NCBI GenBank assembly: GCA_965249215.1
Contig: CBDFLN010000002.1
Location: 992,001-1,056,000, forward strand
Direction of reading: 5' to 3'
Origin: G963667675 sp965249215
GTDB taxonomy: Bacteria > Chloroflexota > Dehalococcoidia > Lucifugimonadales > UBA3495
Length of the DNA stretch: 64,000 nt
Below, one piece after another: positions 8,460 through 17,322 of the stretch. The notes under the pieces are model-generated. The model worked only from the letters and a program-made list of their open reading frames with translations. It was not told the origin of the DNA and made no database searches. The position numbers and the translations under genes were made by a program. The stretch's first letter is position 1. The number at the start of each line of letters is the position of its first letter.

Positions 8460-8594
8460 CTAGCTGAATATCACGAAGAACAACCAAATCCCCAGGGCGA
8501 TAGGTAGGGCCGAGATCAGGGCACCTATCAGCACCATACCCAAAACAGCAGGGACGGCTACGATGGCGGCGGCAATCTGTCCAATCGTCTTCAT
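8460..8594 (-). CDS. Small (44-residue) membrane protein
   Basis: The frame begins MKTIGQIAAAIVAVPAVLG and continues as one long hydrophobic stretch with a helix-breaking LPIALG near residue 34, ending in IFS. It would form one or two transmembrane helices. The ATG lies 9 bases after the stop of the secreted-protein gene, with GGGGG in that gap as ribosome-binding site, and its stop is one base before the next ATG. This tight spacing is the main evidence. Function unknown; small hydrophobic proteins in mobile elements can be toxins or holin-like, but nothing here proves that. Confidence 0.6.
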   Translation of the reverse strand: MKTIGQIAAAIVAVPAVLGMVLIGALISALPIALGIWLFFVIFS

Positions 8595-8603
8595 TGCGGC
8601 CCC

Positions 8604-9602
8604 CTACCACGTCACGATATTCATGCAGTAGGACTGGCCTTCATGCACACGACAAGACAGGTTGTGGCCGTGAACCGTCACATCCGCCGTCACGAAGATG
8701 ATGTACGGCTCGCCCCGCTCCAGCCAGAGTAAGGTGTTGGACTCGCTATCCCGCTCATATATCCAAGACCCTTTCTCTGCGTTGGAATAGGAATAGACCT
8801 TTTGCAGTTCGAGATGTTGATTGAACAGTTCCCAGAGGGACGTTAGCGGCACTGGCGCCGGCGTTGGGGTTGGAGTAGGCGTCGGACACAAACATGGCAC
8901 AGGGACCGGTGTTGGCGTGGGTGTCGCCCTTGGAGTCCAGGTCGGAGTGTGATCTTCCCCCTGATATGGACGGGGCGTTGGTTTCTGTCGATGCTCGTCG
9001 GTAAGTACAACCTCAACGTAGTCCGAGTAAGTGTGTTCCCATGTTGCCGTTGTTGTCAGCCGCAGGCGCACGTCATAGGCGCCGACCACGTGGAATAAGG
9101 TTCTAGCTGGAGCGGGGGGCAACCCAGTCGTACTGTTAGCCCAACCGAATCGTATTTCCTCGTAGTCCAGTCGACCCGTGTATCGGGGATGGTTGCTTTC
9201 GTCCGCTCGCTCAACAGTGGGGCGGAACTCCAACACACACTTGTCAGTCAGACGTAGGTAAGTAGCGGTGACTGTACAACCCGCTTCTTGAAGTGCTGGG
9301 GCGTCGACCTCATCATTGAGCTTAAGCAGGCCAAAGGGTCCTACTCCAACATAACTCCGCTCGTTGTAATAGTCGTTGTAGCTGGTGAATTCCAGTGCGA
9401 TCCCAATTCCGTCGGGAACTGCATCCCACCAAAACTCCAAGTAGCGGGGATTGTAGCTGTGGGTTATTGGGTCGCGCTCAAGCGTCTTCGGGCCGAGGGA
9501 ATATTGACCTCGAAAGCCGTTAGAGTCAGACGATGGTTCCTGGGCGAAGAGTGAAGAGCAGGCGATGAGGAAGGGGAGTAGGATAACTAACAGCTTGAGC
9601 AC
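8604..9602 (-). CDS. Secreted Pro/Thr-linker protein, transposon passenger
   Basis: From GTG 9602 (GGGGG 7 bases upstream) the product is 332 residues. It starts with a signal sequence (LKLLVILLPFLIACSSLFAQ). A beta-rich domain with paired cysteines occupies about residues 25-215, followed by a Thr-Pro repeat linker (TPTPTPVPVP, about 220-255). The C-terminal domain is about 80 residues and ends in an NLSC...YCMN cysteine pair. The layout resembles surface proteins common in Chloroflexota, but I recognise no named family. An ATG at 9644 gives a longer frame but a poorer signal peptide. It is first in a minus-strand operon with two small genes. Confidence 0.65.
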   Translation of the reverse strand: MLKLLVILLPFLIACSSLFAQEPSSDSNGFRGQYSLGPKTLERDPITHSYNPRYLEFWWDAVPDGIGIALEFTSYNDYYNERSYVGVGPFGLLKLNDEVDAPALQEAGCTVTATYLRLTDKCVLEFRPTVERADESNHPRYTGRLDYEEIRFGWANSTTGLPPAPARTLFHVVGAYDVRLRLTTTATWEHTYSDYVEVVLTDEHRQKPTPRPYQGEDHTPTWTPRATPTPTPVPVPCLCPTPTPTPTPAPVPLTSLWELFNQHLELQKVYSYSNAEKGSWIYERDSESNTLLWLERGEPYIIFVTADVTVHGHNLSCRVHEGQSYCMNIVTW

Positions 9603-9824
9603 GAGAGAGCCCCCTTTCGGCCAAGGATCGGGCGCACTCTGCACAAGCTGCCGGAACCCACAAGTCTCAAGGGGGCACGATGTGCCTATCTTCAGCCTGA
9701 GACGTTACTGTGGGAAACCGGCTCGTGCAGAGCTCCGTCAGCTTAGCATTGCCAATATTGAATGTAAACACTACCTAATCTCAGGGGGGTTCCTTTTCAA
9801 ACTGAGTCAGTACCGATGACTTAG

Positions 9825-10682
9825 CTAACCGGCTAAACGCATGACGAAGACCCGGTCCAGCCCGGCCAGATCTTGTTCCACTGAAGTCTTGGCTTCAGGG
9901 AAATGCCGCCGGGCTAGTTCATCAACAGCAGGGACCTGCTCCGGGTCCAACTCCAGCAAGATGGCCCCGCGGCCCTTGATCTTGTACGGTGCTTGAGAAA
10001 GCAATCCTCGAATGCAGTCCAGGCCGTCGGGGCCGCCGTCCAGGGCTTGACGAGGTTCCCGGCGGACTTCCGCCTGCAAGGTGGGGATCCGGCCGGAGGG
10101 TATGTAGGGCAGGTTGGCTAGGATCAGGTCCGCCGGCTCCGGCAACGGCTCCAGCAGGTTGCCCTTACCCAGAATTACCCGGCCGGCCACGTCGTGGGCT
10201 CTGATGTTGCAGCCCGCCACTTCCAGTGCCTGCTCCGAAATGTCGAGGGCATAGACCCGCGCCGAGGGTAGGTGTAGGGCGAGACTAATGGCAATGGCGC
10301 CGCAGCCGACCCCCACGTCGGCGATGACCAATTCTGGGGTTCCCGTCATCTTAGACGCCATGAACAGGGCTTGGTCAACCAACGTCTCGGTCTCTGGGCG
10401 AGGGATGAGCACGGCGGGATTGACCAACAGGTCTATTCCGTAGAACTCCCGGCGACCCAGGATGTAGGCCAGCGGCTCGCGGGTGAGCCGCCGTTGCACC
10501 ATAGCGTCCAGGTCCTGCTGCTGCTGCGGGCCTACCTCCAACTCCTGGTGGGCAAAGACGTCTTGCCGGGGCATACGCAGGAGGTGCATCAACATTACCT
10601 CGGCCTCCAGCCGAGGGTCGGCAACGCCCGATGCGTCCAGCAGTCTGTGGGTCTCTTGAATGACCTGGCGGAGGGAGGCCAT
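9825..10682 (-). CDS. prmC: Release factor glutamine methyltransferase PrmC
   Basis: A 285-residue SAM methyltransferase that methylates the Gln of the GGQ motif in release factors. Motif I is VGCGAIAISLALHLP and the substrate-binding motif is NLPY at residues 190-193 (usually NPPY, so position two is changed). The gene directly follows prfA on the same strand, 15 bp apart, the standard bacterial arrangement of substrate and modifying enzyme. The transposon at 7255-9814 sits 10 bp after its stop and would cut it off from any former downstream genes. Confidence 0.9.
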   Translation of the reverse strand: MASLRQVIQETHRLLDASGVADPRLEAEVMLMHLLRMPRQDVFAHQELEVGPQQQQDLDAMVQRRLTREPLAYILGRREFYGIDLLVNPAVLIPRPETETLVDQALFMASKMTGTPELVIADVGVGCGAIAISLALHLPSARVYALDISEQALEVAGCNIRAHDVAGRVILGKGNLLEPLPEPADLILANLPYIPSGRIPTLQAEVRREPRQALDGGPDGLDCIRGLLSQAPYKIKGRGAILLELDPEQVPAVDELARRHFPEAKTSVEQDLAGLDRVFVMRLAG

Positions 10683-10697
10683 GATGAAACGGACGGC

Positions 10698-11777
10698 CTA
10701 GAACTGACCCGCCTTCAACAGTTGCTCCTGCTCCCAACTGGCCAGCCGGTCAATAATATCGTCCAGGCCGCCGTCCATGACCCTGGGCATGCCATGGAAG
10801 CTGTTGCCGATTCGATGGTCGGTAATCCGATCCTGGGGGTAGTTGTAGGTCCGTATTTTTTCGGACCGCTCGGCGCCGCCCACCTGGGAACGCCGATTTT
10901 GCGTAATCTCCGCCGACTGGCGTTCCTGCTCAGCCTCGAAAATCCGCGCACGCAGCATCGCCATTGCTTTCTGTTTGTTCTTGTGTTGAGAACGCTCGTC
11001 CTGACAGACCACGGTCAGGCCGGTGGGCTCGTGGACAATGCGGACCGCAGTAGCGACCTTGTTGACGTTCTGCCCACCATGGCCGCCGGCGTGGAAGATG
11101 TCGATGCGCAAGTCGCCCGGACTAATCCTTACTTCCACCTCATCGGCCTGCGGCAGGACCGCGACGGTGGCCGTGGAGGTGTGAATTCGTCCCTGGGCCT
11201 CGGTTTCAGGAATCCGTTGGACTCTATGGACTCCCCGTTCATATTTCAGGCGGCTGAATGCGCCCTTGCCCTGAATCTCGAACACGATTTTGTTGAAGCC
11301 CCCCAGGTCGGACGGGTTGGAATCCATCACGTCGACCTTCCAGTTGCGCAATTGGGCGTACCGGCTGTACGCCCGGTACAGGTTACTGGCGAAAAGGCCC
11401 GCCTCGGCGCCGCCCGTGCCGGCTCGTACCTCCACAATGACGCTGCGCTCGTCATTGGGGTCTTTGGGCAGTAGGGCCAGCTTCAACTCCATTTGCAACT
11501 GGTCCAGGCGTCCATTGACCTCTTCCAGTTCATCCCTGGCCATCCGGGCCAGTTCAGAGTCGGCTTCTTCGTGGACCAGCCGCTCCAGGTCGTCTCTCTC
11601 GCCGGTCAAACTTCGGTGCTCCCTGGAGATTTCCACCAACTCCTCCAGGGAAGCCCGTTCTTTCGCCAACTCCTGGACCTGGGCAAAGTCAGCCGCCACC
11701 TCGGGCAGAGCCAGGCGTTCGTCGATTTCTTGGTAGCGGCCAAGAACTGAATCCAGCTTGTCAAACAGAGAATTCAT
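10698..11777 (-). CDS. prfA: Peptide chain release factor 1
   Basis: Class I release factor of 359 residues, reading UAA/UAG. The catalytic GGHGGQNVNK motif is present with Gln236, one off the E. coli position. The codon-recognition loop reads VQRIPETEAQGRIHTS, giving PET where PAT/PVT is typical of RF1. ATG 11777 is chosen over ATG 11822 because it gives the standard family length and N-terminus (NSLFDKLDSVLGRYQEI). It is upstream of prmC in a two-gene operon, divergent from dinB. Confidence 0.92.
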   Translation of the reverse strand: MNSLFDKLDSVLGRYQEIDERLALPEVAADFAQVQELAKERASLEELVEISREHRSLTGERDDLERLVHEEADSELARMARDELEEVNGRLDQLQMELKLALLPKDPNDERSVIVEVRAGTGGAEAGLFASNLYRAYSRYAQLRNWKVDVMDSNPSDLGGFNKIVFEIQGKGAFSRLKYERGVHRVQRIPETEAQGRIHTSTATVAVLPQADEVEVRISPGDLRIDIFHAGGHGGQNVNKVATAVRIVHEPTGLTVVCQDERSQHKNKQKAMAMLRARIFEAEQERQSAEITQNRRSQVGGAERSEKIRTYNYPQDRITDHRIGNSFHGMPRVMDGGLDDIIDRLASWEQEQLLKAGQF

Positions 11778-11950
11778 GGCAGGTCGGTCGAGAACCGTTC
11801 CTCGCGGTTGCGTAACCCGCAAAAATGCTGCTTTTGCCTTTCCAGCTTACTGGAAACCCTGTCCCCGGACAAGGCCTTGTGTCGCAGTCTGTTGCCGGAG
11901 TTAAAATAGATTGGTAAGGTCTTACGCCGGCTGGGGCGCAGAGGCTTTTA

Positions 11951-13036
11951 ATGCGACACATCTTACATGCCGACCTGGACGCCTTCTATGCGGCGGTGGA
12001 GCAACTGGACAACCCGGAGTTGCGAGGCCGGCCGGTGATGGTGGGCGGCCGCCCCGAGGACCGGGGGGTGGTGGCCACCGCCTCCTACGAAGCCAGGGAG
12101 TTCGGCGTCCACTCGGCCATGCCCATGAGGTCCGCGGTGCGGCGTTGCCCTCAAGGGATCATTGTGCCGCCCAGGTTTGGCCGTTACCGGCAGATGTCGT
12201 CGTTGGTCATGGATATCTTTCACCAACTCACCAACCTGGTCGAAGCCCTGTCCCTGGATGAGGCGTACCTGGACGTCACGGAAGCCGTGGAAGGGGGGAA
12301 GCCGCCGCTGGCGGTGGCTTTGGACCTGAAGCAACGGGTACGCCAAGAAACAGGCTTGGTCTTGTCGGTGGGGGTGGCCACCAATAAGTCGGTGGCCAAG
12401 ATCGCCTCCGACCTGCGGAAGCCCGACGGCCTGGTGGTTGTCCCGTCTGGCGAGGAAGCAGACTTTCTTGCCCCGCTGCCCGTGGGCAAGCTTTACGGGA
12501 TCGGGCCTAAGACGGCAGGGAAGCTGGAAGAAGAAGGCGTTCAGACCATCGGCCAATTGGCGTCCCAGCCCATGGCCTGGTTTACTCGCCACTTTGGCCA
12601 ACGGGCGGCCTCGGTGCGCGCCAAGGCCCTGGGGGAGGACCAGGAGCCGGTGCATACTGAGCGCGAAACTAAGTCGATAAGCGCGGAAACCACCTTTACA
12701 TCGGACTTGTCCGAGCCGGAACGGCTGCAGCAAGAGCTGGCTAAACTGACAACCAACGTAGCCGGCCACTTGAGGCAGCAAGGGCTCCAAGGTAGAACGG
12801 TGACGTTGAAGGCCAGGCTGGCCGACTTCACGACCTTTACCAGACAGGTGACCATCCCATCTCCCACTACTTCCGAGGAGACAATACTGGCACAGGCCTG
12901 GCGGTTGCTGTCGTTGGAACTGGCCCCGGGGCGGTCGTTCCGATTGCTGGGAGTTGGAGTCTCGTCGTTCGACCAAACCCCTCATTTGCAGCTGCCGCTG
13001 TTCGGTGAGGATGCCGAAGGGGGAGAGATCACCTGA
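11951..13036 (+). CDS. dinB: DNA polymerase IV (Y-family, translesion)
   Basis: A 361-residue Y-family polymerase: ILHADLDAFYAAVEQ at the N-terminus (catalytic Asp8), LDEAYLDVT near residue 102 (catalytic Asp-Glu), the SVGVATNKSVAKIAS palm motif, the GIGPKTAGKLEEEGVQTIG helix-hairpin-helix and a little-finger domain to the end. It bypasses DNA lesions. No canonical beta-clamp peptide is certain, although the C-terminal LQLPLFG is a fair QL(S/D)LF-like candidate. It overlaps the convergent cofE by 8 bp. Confidence 0.93.
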   Translation: MRHILHADLDAFYAAVEQLDNPELRGRPVMVGGRPEDRGVVATASYEAREFGVHSAMPMRSAVRRCPQGIIVPPRFGRYRQMSSLVMDIFHQLTNLVEALSLDEAYLDVTEAVEGGKPPLAVALDLKQRVRQETGLVLSVGVATNKSVAKIASDLRKPDGLVVVPSGEEADFLAPLPVGKLYGIGPKTAGKLEEEGVQTIGQLASQPMAWFTRHFGQRAASVRAKALGEDQEPVHTERETKSISAETTFTSDLSEPERLQQELAKLTTNVAGHLRQQGLQGRTVTLKARLADFTTFTRQVTIPSPTTSEETILAQAWRLLSLELAPGRSFRLLGVGVSSFDQTPHLQLPLFGEDAEGGEIT

Positions 13037-13787
13037 ACAGGTCTTTATCCCCGGTCCTTATGAGGCGCTGTATGCTGGCGTCTTGCATTGGCACATAGTT
13101 ATAGCCGCGGATAATCGTCACCGGCACGCCCTCGACTTTCCCGGTCACCAGCTCCGCCGCGGCAGCCAGTTCGTCGGCTACCGCGATTTCCGTAGTGTGC
13201 ATCATGTTGCCGTGGCTGTCCTCCAGCCCCACGTAGCTGAGCATGGGGTCAAGACCGGCGACGCCTATCGCTACGTTGGCGGCGCCGTTGCGCCAGGGCC
13301 TTCCGAAAGTGTCTGAGACAATGACCGCCACGCCCACGCCAAGTCTGGCCTTGATGGAATCCATGATGCGTTTGGCGGAGGCGTCGGGGTCCACGGGCAA
13401 CAGGGCCACGGTTTCCGAGCCCGGAATGTTGGAAGCGTCGACGCCGGCGTTGGCGCAGATGAAGCCGTGGCGCGTCTGGCTAATGATCACCCCACGGTCC
13501 ATGCGCACCACCCGTTCGCTCTCCCGCAGGACGATCTCCGTATGCCTGGGGTCCCGGCGATAGCCTTGCGTAATTGTCACCGCCAACGGCGAGGGCTCGA
13601 TGCCCTCGAAGCCAATCACCCTGTCTTCAGCCTTGGAAACCACCTTCTGGGTAACGACAACCACGTCGCCGGCCTCTACGGGCGTTCCCTGACGCTGGGC
13701 GGCATCCATTAAGAATCCAGCCAGGTCGTCCCCGGGCTTGACCTCCGGCATCCCTAAGACACCGATAATTTGAACTTCCGGCGGCAT
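13029..13787 (-). CDS. cofE: Coenzyme F420-0:L-glutamate ligase
   Basis: A 252-residue CofE-type ligase that adds glutamate(s) to F420-0. Characteristic segments are DVVVVTQKVVSKAEDRV, RHGFICANAGVDASN, VSDTFGRPWRNGAANVAIGVAG and a HTTEIAVADELAAAAELV metal/GTP region. It stands alone, convergent with dinB, without the FbiB nitroreductase-like extension. Its presence implies that the organism makes F420, matching the F420-type LLM oxidoreductases at 43-48 kb. Confidence 0.9.
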   Translation of the reverse strand: MPPEVQIIGVLGMPEVKPGDDLAGFLMDAAQRQGTPVEAGDVVVVTQKVVSKAEDRVIGFEGIEPSPLAVTITQGYRRDPRHTEIVLRESERVVRMDRGVIISQTRHGFICANAGVDASNIPGSETVALLPVDPDASAKRIMDSIKARLGVGVAVIVSDTFGRPWRNGAANVAIGVAGLDPMLSYVGLEDSHGNMMHTTEIAVADELAAAAELVTGKVEGVPVTIIRGYNYVPMQDASIQRLIRTGDKDLFR

Positions 13788-14033
13788 GGCTTACACCCTA
13801 CGAGGAGGTTTGCCCAAGTATACCCTTTCCCAACCCCTATGCTACAATCCAAGAAGAGCAAGGCACAACCTGCCGGACCGCCTGGACAAAGGGCAACGCA
13901 GGCCAGCCCGCTGCCGTGGGGCCGCACGAACTGATCGCGGCGGAGTCTAAGCACCAAGTCCCATCTGAGTTCTATCCAAGTCCCGTGCGGCTGCGTTATG
14001 TAATGCAGGCTGTTGTTCGCAAAGGTCCAGCCG

Positions 14034-14615
14034 ATGACCTCTTCTTCTTCATACAGAAAAAGGCTCTACACCAAGTTTGGCGACAAAGGCGCCACCAGCT
14101 TGCTCTACGGCGGCCGGGTATCCAAGAACGACCTCCATACCGAGGCCTATGGGATCACCGACGAGGCTGTCTCTGCCATGGGGTTGGCGCGGGCCCTTAC
14201 CGAAGACGCCAGGGTCAAGGACTCTCTCCGGGACTTGCAAAGGGAGCTTTTCACCGTTGCCGCCGAGCTGGCGACCGAACCGGACAAATACAGCCTCTTC
14301 CAGCAGCACTTTCAGCCCGTGACGGAAGGCATGGTGACCAACCTGGAGTCCATGATTGACTCCCTGGAAGAGGACGTGGAGATGCCCAAGGTGTTTATTT
14401 TGCCCGGCGGCTCGCCGGCGTCGGCGGCTATCGACCTGGCCAGGTGCATCATCCGCAATTCCGAGCGCAGGGTGGTTGCCTTGCATGAGGCCGGTCGGTT
14501 GACCAACGAACTCGTCATAGCCTACCTGAACCGATTGGGCGACCTGCTGTTCGTGCTGGCCCGATACCAGGACCGGGATTTGCCCCTGGAACGGGCGACC
14601 GGCGAGCAGAACTAG
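14034..14615 (+). CDS. PduO-type cob(I)alamin adenosyltransferase
   Basis: A 193-residue ATP:corrinoid adenosyltransferase of the PduO family, converting cob(I)alamin to adenosylcobalamin. The ATP-binding N-terminus RLYTKFGDKGATSLLYGGR and the signature RCIIRNSERRVV are both intact. ATG 14034 is preferred; a TTG at 14013 is in frame. An extended -10 (TGCTACAAT, ending near 13847) lies about 190 bp upstream, so the transcript would have a long leader. I looked for a cobalamin riboswitch in it and did not see the conserved core. hisH follows after 13 bp. Confidence 0.88.
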   Translation: MTSSSSYRKRLYTKFGDKGATSLLYGGRVSKNDLHTEAYGITDEAVSAMGLARALTEDARVKDSLRDLQRELFTVAAELATEPDKYSLFQQHFQPVTEGMVTNLESMIDSLEEDVEMPKVFILPGGSPASAAIDLARCIIRNSERRVVALHEAGRLTNELVIAYLNRLGDLLFVLARYQDRDLPLERATGEQN

Positions 14616-14628
14616 GACGGTTGGGCCA

Positions 14629-15279
14629 ATGATTAACCTGGTGGTCATCGATTACGACTCCGGCAACCTGCGCAGCGTGGCCAAGGCGCTGGAGTTGTAC
14701 GGCGTCGTCCCCCTTGTGACGGGCGACCCGGACGACTTGGCTTCCGCGGACGCCGTCGTGTTGCCCGGAGTGGGGTCTGCGCCTGCCGCAATGGAAGCCT
14801 TGCGGAGGCGGGGACTCGTGCAGCCGTTGCGGGACTATGTAGCCTCGGGCCGGCCCTTCCTGGGGGTGTGCCTGGGCCTGCAACTCCTGATGGACAGCAC
14901 CGAGGAAGGCGATGCCCGGTGCCTGGGGATTATTCCAGGCGTGGTTCGGCGGCTGCCCTCAGGAATCAAGGTGCCCCACATGGGCTGGAACAGCGTAAGC
15001 CTCCAGCAAACGCACCCTGTCTTCGACGGCATTCCGCAGGACAGCTTCTTTTATTTTGTCCACAGCTACTACGCAGCACCCTCCGACCCCGACGGAGAAA
15101 TTGGAGCCACCCAGTACGGCGTCTCCTTTTGCAGCGTGTATGCCAGGGGGAATCTCATAGCCACCCAGTTTCACCCGGAAAAAAGCGGCGACACCGGGAC
15201 GCGCATCTACAAGAACTTCTGCGCTTTGGCCAGGGAGCAAGCGTCCGCCCGCGGCCGGCAATCGGCTGTCAGTCGATAA
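14629..15279 (+). CDS. hisH: Imidazole glycerol phosphate synthase glutaminase subunit
   Basis: A 216-residue class I glutamine amidotransferase. The nucleophile is Cys81 in FLGVCLGLQLLM and the His-Glu pair is His182/Glu184 in TQFHPEKSG. The N-terminal VVIDYDSGNLRSV and KVPHMGWNSV segments are typical of HisH. It supplies ammonia to HisF, which is not in this window. hisA follows after 32 bp, so the two form a small histidine operon behind the adenosyltransferase gene. Confidence 0.93.
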   Translation: MINLVVIDYDSGNLRSVAKALELYGVVPLVTGDPDDLASADAVVLPGVGSAPAAMEALRRRGLVQPLRDYVASGRPFLGVCLGLQLLMDSTEEGDARCLGIIPGVVRRLPSGIKVPHMGWNSVSLQQTHPVFDGIPQDSFFYFVHSYYAAPSDPDGEIGATQYGVSFCSVYARGNLIATQFHPEKSGDTGTRIYKNFCALAREQASARGRQSAVSR

Positions 15280-15311
15280 ATTACGGCCGTTAGTCCCGCG
15301 CCGGACAGCCA

Positions 15312-16049
15312 ATGGAAGTAATTCCAGCAATAGACCTCAAGTCGGGCCGCTGCGTGCGGCTGTACCAGGGCGACTACCAGCAAGAGACTGTCTATTCAGA
15401 AGACCCGGTTGGCATGGCCCTGCTCTGGCAGGAGCAGGGCGCCCCCCGGTTGCACCTGGTGGACCTGGACGGCGCCGCGGGCGGTAAGCCGGGCAACCTG
15501 GCAATCCTGTCCCAGATCATCGGAAGCTTGTCCATACCGGTGCAGGTCGGAGGGGGTATTCGCGATGCGGAGACCGCCCAGGCGCTGCTGGCCGCCGGGG
15601 CGGACAGAGTGGTCCTGGGCACCGCAGCGGTAGAGCAACCCTCTCTAGTCGAAGCCCTTTGTTCGAGCTACGGCGCAGATAGGGTGGTTGTGGCGGTGGA
15701 CGCCCGGGACGGGCAAGTAGCCATCAAGGGTTGGAAGGAGCAGCTACCGGTGAGCGCCTTGGAGTTGGCCCGCCGGATGGCTGCGGTGGGCGTGACCCGC
15801 CTGCTCTATACGGATATATCCAGGGACGGCACGTTGACCCAGCCTAACGTCGAGGCCAACGCTGCCCTGGTGCGGGATACCGGGATGGCGGTACAGGCGT
15901 CAGGAGGCGTCACCTCCGTGGAGCACCTGCGGCTGCTGGCTGGCGCCGGCGTCGAAGGGGCCATACTGGGCCGCGCCTTATACGACGGCGTTATCACCAT
16001 GCCAGAGGCCCTGGCAGCGGCCGGGGCGGAGGACGCACCGGGCAAGTAA
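15312..16049 (+). CDS. hisA: ProFAR isomerase
   Basis: A 245-residue TIM-barrel isomerase (HisA). The start VIPAIDLKSGRCVRLYQGD carries the first catalytic Asp8; the second is in VVAVDARDG near residue 130, and the phosphate motifs VGGGIRD and YTDISRDGT are present. It converts ProFAR to PRFAR, the substrate of HisH/HisF. It is convergent with the GNAT gene. Confidence 0.93.
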   Translation: MEVIPAIDLKSGRCVRLYQGDYQQETVYSEDPVGMALLWQEQGAPRLHLVDLDGAAGGKPGNLAILSQIIGSLSIPVQVGGGIRDAETAQALLAAGADRVVLGTAAVEQPSLVEALCSSYGADRVVVAVDARDGQVAIKGWKEQLPVSALELARRMAAVGVTRLLYTDISRDGTLTQPNVEANAALVRDTGMAVQASGGVTSVEHLRLLAGAGVEGAILGRALYDGVITMPEALAAAGAEDAPGK

Positions 16050-16106
16050 CCGCCGACAGGACAGTGCCCATTGGGCGCCAGGCAGTGATTAGCAGGGGAC
16101 CCGAGT

Positions 16107-16700
16107 CTAGCCGGAGCTTGACGCGGGGGCGTTGGCCGACTGGTCCAGCACCTCCGACCACGCAGCCTGCCGCTCATCGGCCTTGGCCAACCAGTCTTCC
16201 CGGAATACTTCCATCAGAATGAATTCCCGGGAAATCCGCCGGACCTTTTTGACCGGTGTGAACCCGCTTTTCTCAAAGCACCGCTGCGCCCGTTTGTTCC
16301 ACTCCAAGGTGTGCAGGTAGACGCGTTTCAGCCCCTTCTCGGTGAACAGGTGCTCCAACAGCGTGGTGACGGCGTCGTACCCGTAGGAATTGCTCCAATA
16401 GTCCCGGTCCCCGATGACGATGCCTAGCTCCGCCTGCTTGTTGACGCTGTCCAGATCGTAATACATGCAGTTGCCGATGAACTTACCGTCCAGGGTCACA
16501 GTAGCAAAGTGGTGAGATCCGGGGGTGGGATAGCGGAGTTGGTCCCGGAAGATTTTCAGGTATCGCTCGAAAGTCATTTGCAGGGGATAAGCAGCGTCCA
16601 GGCGAGCCAGTTCGGGGTCGCTACGCCAAATGTAGTCCCGCTCGGCGTCTTCCTCGCGCTTGTCCCGCAGTATGACCTTGGCGCCTCGAAGCTCCAACAT
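16107..16700 (-). CDS. GNAT acetyltransferase, RimJ/RimL type
   Basis: A 197-residue acetyl-CoA-dependent acetyltransferase. It starts with the RimL-like LRGAKVILRDKREEDAE and has the beta4-alpha3 acetyl-CoA loop, seen as ELGIVIGDRDYWSNSYGYDA, then the KRVYLHTLEWNKRAQRCFEKSGF segment that ends the fold. The tail after residue 175 is low-complexity. Substrate unknown. It lies 11 bp downstream of the Nudix gene and is probably co-transcribed. Confidence 0.85.
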   Translation of the reverse strand: MLELRGAKVILRDKREEDAERDYIWRSDPELARLDAAYPLQMTFERYLKIFRDQLRYPTPGSHHFATVTLDGKFIGNCMYYDLDSVNKQAELGIVIGDRDYWSNSYGYDAVTTLLEHLFTEKGLKRVYLHTLEWNKRAQRCFEKSGFTPVKKVRRISREFILMEVFREDWLAKADERQAAWSEVLDQSANAPASSSG

Positions 16701-16711
16701 AAACCAGTATC

Positions 16712-17212
16712 CTAACGCTCGGCCAGGACTTCAAGGGCCCGCCGCAAGACCTCGGCCTCGTTGGCATACGTCAATGCTTTGAGGGCCTCTTCAGACGAAA
16801 ACCACTGAACTACGTCGAATTCCGGGTCATGTAAGTCGATGCCGCCGCCAATGGGCGCCATCAGGTAGTAATGCACGGTCTTGTGGTAGCGAACGTCCGG
16901 GTCCCGCCGGCTGAACCAGTATTCAATCGTGCCTAACGGGGCATCGATTTCCACTTCCAGGCCGGTCTCTTCCCGGACTTCCCGCAGTGCCGTCTGTTCC
17001 AGGGTCTCCCCTGGTTCCGGGGTCCCTTTGGCCAGACTCCAGCTATACCCCTGGGCCGGCGACCCGGCGACCGATGCGCCGCTATTGTCTCCGAGGGTGG
17101 CAATCGCCCGCCCACACAACGCGGCCTCTACGCGGCCGTTGACCCGCCGGTGGACAACCCCCCCAGCGGAGACAAGGTTCTCTATCCGGCGCTTGGCCGT
17201 TCGTCTCCTCAA
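16712..17212 (-). CDS. Nudix hydrolase
   Basis: A 166-residue protein with a perfect Nudix box, GTPEPGETLEQTALREVREE followed by TGL, matching G-x5-E-x7-REUxEExGU. The N-terminal SAGGVVHRR and the late VQWFSSEEA are also family-typical. It should hydrolyse a nucleoside-diphosphate-linked compound or act in nucleotide clean-up; MutT/diadenosine-type subgroups cannot be told apart here. The start used is TTG 17212, so the true start could be a few codons later. About 20 residues around 30-50 are an insertion before the box. Confidence 0.85.
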   Translation of the reverse strand: MRRRTAKRRIENLVSAGGVVHRRVNGRVEAALCGRAIATLGDNSGASVAGSPAQGYSWSLAKGTPEPGETLEQTALREVREETGLEVEIDAPLGTIEYWFSRRDPDVRYHKTVHYYLMAPIGGGIDLHDPEFDVVQWFSSEEALKALTYANEAEVLRRALEVLAER

Positions 17213-17322
17213 GACTCGCCCTTAGACGCCTTGGTCAAGGAAATGGTAAAAGCCAGCATGTGTGGAATCAACACTGGGGACAACGTGTGGGGGTTAACAA
17301 GGCTCAGTGCAGGGGGATGCGG

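Larger units (their letters stand above)
7255..9814. mobile_element. IS1-type transposon with passenger genes
   Basis: The ends are a perfect 20-bp inverted repeat, GGTACTGACTCAGTTTGAAA at 7255-7274 and its complement at 9795-9814. Immediately outside lies an 8-bp direct repeat GATGACTT at 7247-7254 and 9815-9822, the target duplication; IS1-family elements typically duplicate 8-9 bp. The 2,560-bp element holds a transposase at the left end and three to four passenger genes. It landed 2 bp past the prmC stop codon. Base composition inside is visibly less GC-rich than the flanks. The intact ends and duplication imply a fairly recent insertion, although the transposase is now interrupted. Confidence 0.9.

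Noticed and set aside
13848..14033. Possible cobalamin riboswitch in the long leader of the adenosyltransferase gene
   Set aside because: The conserved B12-box core and the GCCACTG-type element were not found.
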